Translations under genes and position numbers: made by a program
Shown: one piece after another, positions 45,916-57,545 of the stretch
Position numbering within the stretch: the stretch's first letter is position 1
How the letters are laid out: every line of letters begins with the position of its first letter
Assembly: GCA_028023455.1 (NCBI GenBank)
Contig: JAQFVV010000143.1
Location: 412,001 to 476,000 of the forward strand
Direction: 5' to 3'
Source: Epiperipatus broadwayi
Lineage: Eukaryota > Onychophora > Udeonychophora > Euonychophora > Peripatidae
DNA: 64,000 nt
The notes under the pieces: generated by a model
The model's database searches: none
What the model saw: only the letters and a program-made list of their open reading frames with translations
What the model was told of the DNA's origin: nothing

Positions 45916-48850
45916 TCATTTTGTGTTTTCAAGTCCTTGACAAGTGAATAGGAAGTGATTTATTGTTTCTGATTCTCGATGACAGATGGAACATATGTCA
46001 TCTGTTATGGTAGTATCTTTTAATGTCGGAAGTGCTTCCAGATTTATTTTAATTAGAAAGTCAAAATATTTTGATTCTAATGACCAATGTTTATATCTTT
46101 TAGTTAATTGCTTATTATTAATGGCCAATAGTATTTCTGCTGTGTTTTGTATGCTTGGATAGATAAACTTATATGTTTGCTAGTATGTATATTTAGTACC
46201 ACCTGTTTGCATAGGAGGTATATCTGCATTTGTTAGTGGTTTCAAAAGTGCTTTCCAATAATCTCTGTATGGCGGTGGTGTGTCTGTTGGTGTCACTTTC
46301 ATTGTATGTGATATTATTGGATATATTTTATTAAAAGTTGCTATGATGTTTACTGTTTTTTGTATACGAAAAATGTGTAAGTTGTGTAAACCAAGTCCAT
46401 TCAATGACAAAGGCAATTGTAGAATTTTGATGGAAACAGATATTGTTTTTTCCACCTACAGTAACTTTCTGCATAAAGTATAAATGTTATTAATGAAACC
46501 CCTTGTGAAAATCACAATCGGAGAGAAATAAATTATTCTGGTTATTACAAACATATTAATCAATGCTATTTCGACATATAGTGATAGATATGCCTTTTCC
46601 ATTGAATTTATCAATTTCACAATCTTTTCCCTCAAATTATTTTGAATTTGTGTTCTCATTGCAATTGCACTGAGATGGAGAGGGAAACCTACAAAAGGGA
46701 TAGGCTTTCCCTTGAAATAATCTGTAATTGAACTTCAGTGTAAATTTTCCAGGCACAAGATTTTTCCAACATTAACATTAAGCTTTTATGTGTTAGAGTA
46801 ATTAGCTATTATTTTTAAAAGTTTGGGTATCTGTTTCTTGCTCTTTAAGACGGATATGTCATCCATGTAAGCAAAACATGGAACATAGGAGACCAATTGT
46901 GGTATGTATATTCCATTTATTTTCTCTTCAATTTCTTTAATTAGTGGGTTGCTATATATTAAAAATAGTAGCGAGCTTGGTGGAGATGCTTGCGGTATGG
47001 AGCAGTTTGGTACTATTGGTGTAGCTGTTTTCCCATTTATAGCAATATATATTTCTCAGTTGATTAACAAATTAGTGATTATATAAATATAGGTTTTGGG
47101 AATTGTAGAGATTATTAATTGTTCTACTAGCTTGTTTATTAATACATTATCAAATGCTGACTTTATGTCTAATTGTACTAATACTGGTGCATACTTTTTG
47201 TTAGTTCTTACTGTGTCCATGACTGTTTTATATATAAAAACTGCCTGGTTAGCTGAAGAGCCTTTTTTGGCAAATTGGTGTTTAGATATAGTTGGAGTGA
47301 TGTATGGCTCGATTCTCTCTTTGATGACAGATTCAAGTATTTTAATGCCTAGTGAGCTCATCGAAATTGGACGTAGATTTTCAAGTGTGGTTGGACTTTC
47401 TTATTTTTTTAAAAAGGGAACTACTGATATAGGGTTTAGGTTTGAAATTTTGTATACTTGTTTTGTAAGCAAATTTGCTATATTCACTAAATATTGTGTA
47501 GTGTGAGTTTCTAAGAGTGAAAAAACTCTCTTTGGGATAGCAGGCATGCCTGGGTGGCTGGAATCTGGGATTTGGTCTATTTTTTGTTTGAATTCTATAT
47601 TTCCAAACACTACGTTTTCTGCTGTTCCTAGAAAAAAAGGTGCTGGATCAAATTTGGGATTCACATGACTGTAATTTTTTTTAAAGTAATTATATATTGT
47701 ATTTAGCATGAATTGACCACTTATGGTTTTGTTATTTTGTGATATTGCTGTTGGAACTGTATATTTAGGTGGCTGACTGAGGCACCATCTAATGTATTGT
47801 TTTGTCCATACATGCGTTTGTTTGAGATATTTTTTTCAATTTGTCTTTTGCTAAATTATAAGTTCTTTTAAGTGCTATAGTTCTGTCTTTATTATTCTCA
47901 TTGTCTACTGTATTAATGATTGTTTTATGCAATTTTTCAACTAACGTATATAATTCTGTGGGGGGCTGGTGCTCTTCTTGCAACATGCTGAATTGTGTGT
48001 GAAATAATATTTATAAATGTTAACCATGCTTGCACAGGATCAATTTTTAGTTTATTAATTTTATTGAGAGGTATGTACATTTCAGAATATAGGAATTCTG
48101 TTGTTTGTGATGGGAGAAGGATCCTCGTGGTTTTTCCTGCGTTAAAATATTTTTGTGTAATGAATTCTAGGTTTAAATCAATCATCAATGCAGCATGGTC
48201 TGACATGGGGGTATTAATTATTGATTGATCATGTCATGGCGTGAAGGTGAGTAGAACATTAAATCAATTAATGATGCAAATCTGCCATTGTTGAGAGAAA
48301 TGGCTCCATCTGGCAGAAAACTCTCCCCAGACTAAAGGGAAAGCGATCATGTGAAGCCATTTTCTTATGAAATTATCATGTCATATTGAAATCCCTGAGG
48401 AGTAGAGATGAATGAGGTCAAGTTGCTAACCTAGTGTTTATAATTTGTATAATTGTGTTGATCATTTTTGTGTTAAATGGAATATATACATATATTATAT
48501 TTATTGCATTTGACAAAAGTAAAAAGGTTATAATTATTATATGTGCATCCATATATAGTATTTTGAAATTCGAAAACGGATTATTTTTACTAATTATTAT
48601 TCTTGTGCCAGCTGATGGTAAGAAAGTGATTGTGGAAAAAGTTGTAAAGCCTATATTATTTGTGTATTGCGCTGGGTTAGTTGTAGAACCACGATATATT
48701 TTTGTTTCAAGTATACCTAATACATGTGGCTGAATTATTTCATGCCACTTTTTTAATTGGTATATTTTCTCTATGGCATTTAAACCTAATATTTAATGAT
48801 CAAACTTTGAATTTCATGTTAGTATTTCTAATATAAAGCTTTTTTTTTTT
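45916..48850 (-). pseudogene. L1/Tx1-like LINE ORF2 (endonuclease-RT), frameshifted
   Basis: Read on the minus strand from 48850 down. APE nuclease remnants: ILETKIYRGST, LLLRDFN (the usual GDFN with Arg for Gly) and MSDHAALMIDL. Reverse transcriptase: LGIKILESVIKERIEPYI, HQFAKKGSSANQAVF, LVQLDIKSAFDNV and the catalytic box CFAYMDDISVL at about 46850-46880 (YMDD rather than the more common FADD/YADD). C-terminal: LNGLGLHNLHIF and a zinc finger-like CSICHRESETINHFLFTC. Eight or more frame segments. The function in an intact copy is nicking and target-primed reverse transcription. Plus-strand frames in this region are antisense shadows. Confidence 0.85.
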
Positions 48851-49217
48851 TTTACCTATTTAATATTATCGCTATTATATAAACGACAAAAAAAAAAGTG
48901 AAAGAGATAAATTATATATATTTAAAAACAAAAAACATTTGTTTACTTGGAAATTAAAAAAAAAAGATTATCTGGGCCCCCATTTAACTAGCTAGTTAAA
49001 TTTCCATTTTTATTTATTATTGTTTTAACATTGTGCGACTCGTTTTTTTTTTTTGTACAATGCGAACATGGTATACTTGCCTGATTAGAACTTAATTCTT
49101 CCCCCGCGAAAGAGTTCCGAAATCGTCTTTTTTTTTTTTAATTTTTACTTTCTTACAGAGATTTTTTGCGGGTGAGAGGGAATCACTATCGCTTTCATCT
49201 AAGCTAATATTTTGAGG

Positions 49218-50304
49218 TTACCTGCTTCTTTTTGCTTTCTTGGGTCTGCCTGGTTTTCTTCTGATTTCCGAGGTGGAGTCTGACACTGGGTCAAAGGTGG
49301 AGGTAAGATAATCCATTACTTCCGGCGAAGTCTTATTCAAGATAATATCTTGATTTATGTTCACATTATTTTCTTTCAGGCTGTTATTTTTATTCTCATC
49401 CGGTGTTGGGTTGTTGTCAATTTGTTCTTTATCTGTGGGCATAATTTTAAATTGCAGTTTTTGCAATATACTTTTGGACAATTGTGTATTAGATGGCCAC
49501 GCTGTTTACAGTAAAAACAGGCTTTAAACCATTGATCGACAGATACAACGTAGCTTCTTGATCCGTTACATGTGATGGTATGTCTGCTGGGTTAATATTT
49601 TCGTTAAGTTTTATTTTGAATTTATAACTATTACTGGGTATTGGAACTAGTGTATTACTATGATACATAGGTTGGAAATCGAGTATTTCACCAAATGGTT
49701 TCATCATTTTTATAAAATCTACTTGGTGATATCCTAGATACATGTTTTTAATTATACCTGTTACAATACTGTTTCTGGTGGTGTCAATTGCTACCAGCGC
49801 ATAATTATTTAATGTCTTTTGATTATCTTTAAAATTGTTTCTTTGCACTTCTGTTTGAAATTCTATTATAACGTACTTGGAGTTCGGATGATCTGCTATA
49901 CAGGTAATGTATGGCCATATTTTTTCCCTAGTCAATAGGTCAAAAAGCAATTCTTTGGGAAATTTAAATAACAAACAATGCTGATCAGATATAGCTAATA
50001 TTATTGATCGATTTGTAAAAAACCATTTAAATGTCAGAAATAGGTCTTTCGGTAGGGTCGAATTAAAGCGGTCAGATATTTTTTCTAGACTAGACTCGTC
50101 CCAGTTTACGAATTCATTATTGTTTGCTGTAAAAAGATCTACTTTGCTAATATCCTTTTCTGTCGGAGAATGAAAATGCTGTGTTAAAACTTCGTTGTTG
50201 CTTGTGGCAGTTTCTATTTTCTTGGTTCTATTTTGATCACTTTTGATTATTTCTGCATATGTTGAAATTATTTTAAAGCACGTTTCTTCACTGGGAATCG
50301 CCAT
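49218..50304 (-). pseudogene. L1/Tx1-like LINE ORF1 with zinc knuckle and AT-hook
   Basis: Starts MAIPSEETCFKIISTYAEII at 50304, followed by an RRM-like/gag-like middle (LLTREKIWPYITCIADHPNS, GIIKNMYLGYHQVDFIKMMK). A frameshift near 49520 hides a CCHC knuckle, CFYCKQRGHLIHNC, with a second cysteine cluster CKNCNLKLC just after. A further shift at about 49480 leads into an acidic/Asn-rich tail ending RRKPGRPKKAKRSR, an AT-hook-like basic motif, with stop at 49218. About 360 codons in total. ORF1 would coat element RNA. Only two or three frame breaks, so it is better preserved than its ORF2. Confidence 0.83.
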
Positions 50305-50535
50305 ATTGAAAAATGTGCGATCGAATGCCGATTCTTTGCTAGCTAAAATTTGACTAATTCCTTTCCTTTTTTAGTCTATAAACATACACTTAGTGTCTAA
50401 ATATAATGACGATATATAACATTTGAGAAAAATGAGTTTAAAAAATTGCTTAGTGAGTTTTTCCTCTTAGGACAATGAGCTTCCCGTGCCTTCTCAGATA
50501 GTGGAATTGTCTATTATATTATTGTTGTTATTACT

Positions 50536-51377
50536 ACATATACAAGGAAAGTCCAATACTATATGGATTCATATTACATAAATAATAACACTATTGAATA
50601 TAAAAAGTATTATAAAGATCTTGGAATATGGTTTAATCAGAATGAATCTTTTACAACTCATGTAGATAATATTTTATGTAATGCCAATAAAATAATGGGG
50701 ATTATTCTTCGTAATGGACGTTATTGTAATATTTTTATTAAAATACATTTGTTTAAAACACTTGTACTTCCTATAATGGAATATGGCTCAATAATATGGA
50801 ACTTGAATAAATTATCTCATATAGATAAATTGCAATCAATACACAATAAATTCAGTAATATAATTAATGCGAAAGATGTTTGTATAAATTTGTCTCATAG
50901 AAGAGTGATCCGTGATATGAAATTTTTTTATTTAATCATTCATGGAAAAATTTACTTACATAATTGTATTTCAAAGGTTTTAATAAGAGTTCCTCCTGTA
51001 TATACAAGGAATAAGGATTTTATTTAGTATCGATAAATATAAATATGAAACTTTATATTTAGCAGCATTATATAGATTACCAAATTTTTATAATATCTAT
51101 TTTAATGATATTGACATATTTTTAGTAAATCTAAAGACATTTATTAAGGAAACAACAATAACTTTGTCAAATATTTAAAGTTACTCTCTTTATATAATCA
51201 GATTGCGAGTAACATTAATCTTTGCGATATTTTAAATATTGTTTTATTATGTAAACATTTATATTTTCATTTTATGTTATATGCATTATCGTTCCTTTTA
51301 TTGTAATGTGCAAATTGTAATTGGCTTTATGCTGTTGTTTAGCACTTAAATAAATGAATTGAATTATTATTATTTAC
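50536..51377 (+). pseudogene. 5'-truncated LINE, C-terminal ORF2 end (different family)
   Basis: Open frame 50563-51027 encodes the segment after the reverse transcriptase palm: YKDLGIWFNQNESFTTHVDN, KIMGIILRNGR, LVLPIMEYGSIIWN and HIDKLQSIHNKFSNII, typical of Jockey/CR1/I-type LINEs. It shows no close match to copies A and B. Truncated at its 5' side next to an ATT/GTT microsatellite (50515-50535) and ends TAAATAAATGAATTGAATT plus an ATT tail. The coding part is intact for 155 codons. Confidence 0.8.
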
Positions 51378-51654
51378 ACGTACATTTACTTTATTTTATA
51401 TTAAGGTTTGTCGCTCTAACATATTAAAATTTTCACCTTTGTTTCGTTTGCCTAATACCTATAATCATGATTTTATTAATGAAAATATTTTTTTAGACTT
51501 TAAAAAATTTGTTACTTAGAAAAAAGTATGGCATATAATTATATTATTTTCATCATTTGTACTCACCCATTATTGTATAGTTATTATAGTGCAATTCTGT
51601 AATTGGCTTAATGCTGTAGTTTTGTACAGCAAATAAATTGAAATATTATTATTG
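51378..51654 (+). mobile_element. Second 5'-truncated LINE tail, related to the preceding one
   Basis: Ends GTAATTGGCTTAATGCTGTAGTTTTG...AAATAAATTGAAATTATT-like, echoing the end of the preceding fragment (GTAATTGGCTTTATGCTGTTGTTT, then AAATAAATGAATTGAATTATT). Only about 275 bp. Its ATT tail is the starting point of LINE copy B. Confidence 0.7.
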
Positions 51655-52019
51655 CTGCTGCTGCTGACTTTGTAAACTTAATGTGTTATTTGGCTCTCTG
51701 ATTTTTTAATTCTATAATTCTTATTTGGCTGTTTTTTTTCTTATTTGTGATGGTATTATTGAGTTTGGAGATTTTATTGATGTTGTTTTGAATGTATTTT
51801 ATTTTCTAATGGTTTTATATTTCAATTTTTATTTATTGATTTCTTTTAACTTATTTTTAAGTAGCCTTTTTTTTTTTTATTCTTTTTGATTTTTTTTTTA
51901 TCTTGTTTTAGAATATATATTTTTTTTTTATCTTAGTTTTTTATCTTTATTGAATTTTTTTTTTTTTTAATTTGATTCATTTTATTCTTTTTGCTTTTAT
52001 TTTTATCTTTGCTTTAGAT

Positions 52020-53534
52020 CAGCGTTTCCCAACCTGTGGTTCGCGTACCACTGGTGGTACACGAGTTGCTGGTTGGTGGTACACGAAAAATAATCAATAA
52101 TGGCGGACATAAAAAATTAAAAAAATTAAATCATAAAAATATCATAGAAACGTTTTTTCCTATAATTCATAAAAATTATTTTAATGAATAATATTATACA
52201 GTAAAGTTGTTAATATGTACAGTCGATGATCGAAAATCCAGCAATTGATATCGTTTTTTATTTTTTGGAGTGCACTTTTAAATTTAGCCGTTAGCCACCA
52301 GTAACTTGAGATGTCGCCGCCACTGTTGTGATAGTGCTGCACTCTCATTCACTTCACCGCATGGCTTACAAGTGACAGGTTATTGTTTGTGATTGTATCG
52401 TCTTTGTTTATTAAAATTCATTGATCCCTATATAACCTGCTTATTCGAACTTAGACAAGAAGCACAGGTTTTTTTTTTAAGACAATTCTTTTGATCTATC
52501 TTCGAAATTGTATGATTTTGATTGGCTTCAGGTGCTTGCATATTTATCTGATATTTTTTGCAAATAAATGAACTTAAATTTGACACTTCAGAATAACTCG
52601 ATAACGATCTTTAATGTTAATGATAAAATTGAAAGTATGATTAAGAAATTAGATTTTTGGAAACAGTGTATTGAAAACAATCAACCGGAAAAATTCGAAA
52701 CTCTACATATTTTCTTGTTTGAAAATAAGGTTAGTCTGTCTCAAGATATACAGAAAATATAATAGCACATTTAACAGGATTAAAATTGTCTTTCATGGAA
52801 TATTTTCCAAAACCTGAAAACACAAATGATAAGTGGATTTCAAACCCCTTCTATGAAGAAAAATTAGAAAAAACTACATCATTATCAATAAAAGAGAAAG
52901 AAAATTTAATAGAATTATCGACACAATCTAATTAATTTTGGTTAAACATTAAAGAATATGAACAGTTTTCTGAGAAAGCTCTTAAATTATTATTACCATT
53001 TACTAGTATGGAATTAGTAGAAAGAGCTTTTTCTTCATATATTTTTTTAAAAAAAAAGTATTGAAACAGATTGAATGCAGCTGTAGACTTAAGGATATAT
53101 CTTGCATCTTCTGAACTTTCAAAAAATTATGTTCTTCGAAACAAGCACAAGGATCTCATTAAATTTATTTTATAAAAACATTTGATTATGATAAAAAAAT
53201 ATATTAATTGGGTTTTTATAATTTTGTGTTTTTATTAAAACCATTTATTAGTAAATGAAATATGACAAAATAGTAGATAAAGATGATACTTTGAACAAAC
53301 ACATACATATATGTTTTAGTGAGTTTATAATTTCAGTGAGTTTATAATCCACAATGTAATTTGTCTCATTATGTGATGTGAATACATGGTCACCCTATAA
53401 TATGTATAATGCAAATAAAATAACACACTCACAATAACAAATTTCACAAAATACAATCATTTTTACGAAGTGGTACAATTTAGCATGATATACTACCAAG
53501 TGGTACGTGAGCCAAAAAAGGTTGGGAAACGCTG
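52020..53534 (+). mobile_element. hAT element, ZBED5-like, internally deleted (copy 2)
   Basis: 1515 bp, ends CAGCGTTTCCCAACC / GGTTGGGAAACGCTG, perfect 8-bp target duplication CTTTAGAT (52012-52019 and 53535-53542). Near-identical to the copy at 25154-26692 in opposite orientation, including the internal structure, so the two come from one deletion derivative that was mobilised in trans. Inserted in the 5' UTR of LINE copy B. Confidence 0.96.
52480..53175 (+). pseudogene. hAT transposase remnant (C-terminal half)
   Basis: Decayed frame with WLQVLAYLSDIFCK, a stop where other members read on, NLNLTLQNNSITIFNVNDKI and KKLDFWKQCIENN. Later KEYEQFSEKALKLLLPFTS and VERAFSS correspond to the hAT C-terminal dimerisation region; it ends LRNKHKDLIKFIL. 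The order fits ZBED5/FAM200/SCAND3-type transposases. The BED zinc finger and most of the RNase H-like core are missing, and a frame change occurs at about 52750. Not able to encode an active transposase. Confidence 0.85.
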
Positions 53535-53633
53535 CTTTAGATTATTAATTATCTTACTTTTTAATCTCTGTTGAAATTTTAATTAGTTTAATTTTTTTGA
53601 TTGTTTGTTTCTCAAACTTTAGATTTTATTATT

Positions 53634-54550
53634 ATGGATAAATGTAATTCTTGTCATTTACCTCTTCCTTTTGGTGGAAATTTTATAACTTGTCTGGGTT
53701 GTAATGGGATTGTTCATTTTAAATGTAGTACAGTAAGTGAAGACATTTAAAAATGCCATCTACAAAAAAAGCATTATGGAGGTGTAAAAATTGTAGAGCA
53801 GGAACTAATTTAAATTTGACTTTAAATGATGGATCTACTTCTGATTCCTTGTCTAATTCTTTAGATAATAATTCTAGTCTTGAATTACTTCAGCAGATGA
53901 ATAGAAAACTTGATATGCTATCTGTTTTACAGAATAATATTGATTCCTTATCTCAGTCTTTTGCTAAACTTACTTTAGAACTTGAATCAGTTCAAAATAA
54001 TATAAAAATATTGATTATAGAATTTAATGAAATGCAAGAAAAAGTAAAAGCACAAGATTCTTTGTTATGCAATTTGAAAAAAGAACTTTTTTATTTAAAG
54101 CAGCAAAGATTAGAAAACAATATTGAAATTGTTGGTGTTGAAAAAAATTTATTTAATATTGTTGAAAATATAGCTAAAAAATTAAAATTGTCAGACTGTA
54201 ATACAAATTATATTAATTCTATTTATAGATTAAAATATGGAGGTAGTTTTAGGCCTGTAATAAAAGTTAAGTTTGTTAGTAAAATGGTAAGAGATTTATT
54301 CTTGTTAGGAGGTAAAACAATTAAATTATATCTATCTGATGTTTTGCCTATTGCTACAGTTGATAACTGTATATATTTAAATGAAGATTTGTTGCCTAAA
54401 AATAGGAAATTATTTTGGAAAGTTTGTACAATGGCTAAAGAAAATAAGTATAGTTTTGTTTGGATTAAAGATGGGAAAATTTGATTGAGGAAAGATACAG
54501 GGGATAGGGCTATTAGGATTGATTCTGAATCCGATTTGTCTAATTTATGA
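53634..54550 (+). pseudogene. LINE ORF1 protein, copy B
   Basis: ATG at 53634: MDKCNSCHLPLPFGGNF, then CLGC, HFKC and (after a small deletion at about 53740 that breaks the frame) CKNC, giving a C4HC3 PHD-like finger. From 53753 the frame is open for 243 codons: a Ser/Asn-rich linker, a coiled coil (about residues 40-125 of this part) and an FP25K-like domain with INSIYRLKYGG and IYLNEDLLPKNRKLFWKVCT. A TGG-to-TGA change at about 54484 stops it early; the rest (RKDTGDRAIRIDSESDLSNL) continues to the native TGA at 54548-54550. Confidence 0.88.
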
Positions 54551-57423
54551 CATGGGTTATCTTTCAAAATATTGTTACAGGAGAAGATAATTTGGCTATT
54601 GATAATTTTTCATATAAATATTCGTAGAGTGAGAAAACACTTTGATGAGTTGTTAATTCTTTTACATTCATTCACTTGATTATTCATTTCATATTGTAAT
54701 TTTATTCGAGATCTGGATTAAGGAATGTGAAAAAGGACTGTATGAATTAGAGAAATATACATCAATTATTAATTCTAGAATTAATAATAGGTCAGGTGGA
54801 GTTTTAGTTTATTATAAATCAGTGCTTTGTGTGACTTCTATTGATGAAGTTTTTGTTTCTTCTGAGTGTCTTGTTTTAAATTTCATTTTAGGTTCAGACA
54901 AATTAACACTTACTGCTCTGTATAGGTCTTGCAGTCATACAGTTGACAGTTTTAGTGATGAACTTGGTGATTTACTTACTAAATTACATGATAAATTCAT
55001 TATTCTTGTTGGTGACTTGAATATTGATATTTCTGGTGAAATTTCTGTTGCTGCTCAACATTATTTAAATATGCTGTCACTTTTTGGATTTATTCAATGT
55101 TTATTTCATCCTACATGTGTTACATCTTCATCATCTTCACTTATTGACCATATCTTTGCTAGATGTCCTGAAAAATCTTTTGAAAACATCTTTTTTGGAT
55201 TGGTGTCTTACAGATCACAGAGAAATTGTTACTTTTAAAAAAAAAATTTCTCATAATAAAAAGTGTTTTAAACTTTTATCTCATGATCGTTTGCATTCCT
55301 TAATTATTAAATATGATTGGAATTTAATCTTTTGAGTTGAATGATGTAAATTGTGCATTTTCATTCTTTGTTGACAAGATGAAAGAGTTTATAGATTATT
55401 GTTCTTTTATAAAATATATAAAGAAGAAAGATTTGAAAAGACATGATTGGATTACAAATGAGTTAATGTCAAAAGTTAACAGAAAGAAGAAATTGTACAG
55501 GCTTTTCAAAATGTTTCCAGCTAATGAAGATTTCAAAATTCAGCTAAAGGTTCTTGATAAAAAAATAAAAAAAGATATAGTTAAAGCTAAATTGTTTTTC
55601 TATTCTACTCAAATTGATTCTTTAAAATGAACTAAATTAAGCAACTTTTGGACTGTTGTTAAAAAAATTATTTTTAGGGAAGGATTTTCACAAATTTCTA
55701 GACTAAAGATTAATGAAATATCTATTGATGTTTTAAATAATTCAAAACTAATAGCTGATCATTTCAATCAATATTTTGTACATAGTGTGGAATTGTTAAT
55801 GAATAGTTTTGAAAATAATTGCAGTTCTCATGTTTTTCAATATGAGAAATCTATCCTGAATTCTTTTGTTTTTAAAGAGATTGAAGATTGTGAAATTTTA
55901 GATTCTCTTTATAAAATGAGACATAAAAAATATGTTGGTTTGGATTGTATTTCTGTAAAAATATTAATTGAAAATGTTTAAATTCTTTTACCAATTTTAT
56001 CTTTTTATTTAATTTTTCTATTGATTCGGGTATATTTCCAGACTGTTTAAAATCTGCTGTTGTTACACCTATTTTTAAGAATGGAGATAGGGAATGTTTG
56101 GAAAACTACAGGCCAATTTCTATTTTATCAACATTGTCTCAAATTTTGGAAATGTGTGTAAAAAACAGAATTGTTTTGTTTTTTTCAAAAATATAATTTA
56201 TTTTCAAATAATCAATTTGGGTTTTTGCCAGGAAGATCTACAGAACTGGCTTTATCTGAACATGTATCAGTCATCACTGAATCTTTAGAACAAGGTTACA
56301 AAACTATAGGCATTTATTTAGATTTGCGGAAAGCATTTGACTGTATTCCACATAATATATTAATAATTAAGTTACACTATTGTAGCATAAGGAGTACTAT
56401 GCTTGAATGGTTTAAATCTTATTTAAGAAATAGAAGCCAATTTGTTAAAATTAATAATTTTTTGAGTGATTCTGAAATAATTAGATATGGAGTTCCTCAA
56501 GGGTCAGTCCTGGGTCCATTGTTATTTACTGTTTATATTAATGATCTGCTCTTCATTCTAACATTTTTTGTTTTGCAGATGATACTGCTTTGGTTATTTC
56601 AGCAGTTTCATATAGTTTACTTGAGAAACTTGTGAATGAAGATTTATTTAAAATTACACAATGGATGAACAATAATAGATTACTGCTAAATATTAATAAA
56701 TGTAATTACATACTATATTCTCTTAAAAATATTCCAGCAAAAAACTTGTTAATTCAATTGCCCAAGGTAAATCAAACATCTTGTCAGAAAAATACCAGAA
56801 CATCAACAATTTCTTACCTTGGCTTGGTTTTGGATGAGTATTTACATTGGGATAAGCATATTTTTTGGCTTCAAGTAAAATTAAGAAAACTTAATTTTCT
56901 TTTTTATAGATTAAGAGATTGTTTGAATAAATCTGTCCTTATGAGTATATATAAACAAATTTTCTTAAGCAGACTTCGTTATGGTATAACATTATAGGGT
57001 GGCACTGCAACATATTTTTTGAAGTCTTTGCAAACACTACAAAATTTTACGTTAAGAATTATTTTGTTTAAACCTTTGGATTTACCAAGACTTGAATTAT
57101 AAAAGTATGCTGGAGTTTTAACTATTAATCAATTATTTTTAGTGAATATTTTGTGTTATTATATTAAATACAAAGGAATGAATAAAAATAATTCTTCATC
57201 AATAATGATGACTAGATGAAGTGATTTTGATTTATTTTTTGAACCAGCATACTTTAAAACTCATTGTAGACATCAGAAATGTTATCTTGGTCCAAGATTT
57301 CACAATATTTTTATAAGGAACATTGGATTTAATGTTAATGACCTATCAAGGAAAACTTTGAGAAAATTCATTATGGACTGGATTATTATTGATGATAATG
57401 AAAAACTTTTTATTTCTATTTAA
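54551..57423 (+). pseudogene. LINE ORF2, endonuclease-reverse transcriptase, copy B
   Basis: In frame with ORF1 after the single TGA, again without an ATG (HGLSFKI... to HINIRRVRKHFDEL). APE nuclease: IWIKECEKGLYELEKYTS, SGGVLVYYK, LVGDLNIDISGE and SSLIDHIFARCPE. Reverse transcriptase: CISVKILIENV, ENYRPISILSTLSQILE, FGFLPGRSTELAL, LDLRKAFDCIPHNIL, GVPQGSVLGPLLF and FADD at 56572-56583. C-terminal YLGLVLDEYLHWDKHI, then LRYGITL before a stop at 56995. About eight frame breaks. Compared with copy A it has lost about 10 bp upstream of FADD. The late end is at about 57423. Confidence 0.88.
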
Positions 57424-57545
57424 TTATTTTATTATATATTAATGTTTTTTTCATTTTATTTGCACATGTACTTTTGTTAAGCTCCATGCGTGATTTTTTA
57501 TCACAAGATTATGTTTATTAAATTAAAATTAAATCATCATCATCA

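Larger units (their letters stand above)
45151..50513 (-). mobile_element. L1/Tx1-like LINE, near full length, degenerate
   Basis: Minus-strand LINE of about 5.3 kb. The 5' end is close to 50513 and abuts an ATT/GTT microsatellite. ORF1 with CCHC knuckle occupies 49218-50304, ORF2 with APE nuclease and reverse transcriptase about 45916-48850. The 3' UTR carries tandem repeats and ends TCAATAAAGTTCCTTTGAAA followed by a (TAA)n tail that is the same microsatellite as the tail of LINE copy A, so the two elements meet tail to tail. Gag-like ORF1 and the late GLGLHNL segment suggest the L1/Tx1 group; clade is inference. Confidence 0.85.
51655..57545 (+). mobile_element. CR1/Jockey-like LINE, copy B (full-length, degenerate)
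   Basis: About 4.4 kb of LINE plus a 1.52-kb hAT insertion. Starts CTGCTGCTGACTTTGTAAAC and ends AAATTAAAATTAAATCATC with an ATC tail. Colinear with copy A. Comparison of the two gives empty sites for all three internal insertions: the hAT at 52020 is absent from A (about 40585), while the SINE and the 396-bp hAT are absent from B. The reverse transcriptase catalytic box FADD is kept. Confidence 0.92.

Noticed and set aside
47096-47506. 136-codon plus-strand frame
   Set aside because: Antisense to the reverse transcriptase of the minus-strand LINE, where real motifs (LVQLDIKSAFDNV) are read.
48434-48733. Hydrophobic 99-codon plus-strand frame resembling a membrane protein
   Set aside because: Lies over the antisense strand of the LINE endonuclease; hydrophobicity results from T-rich codons.
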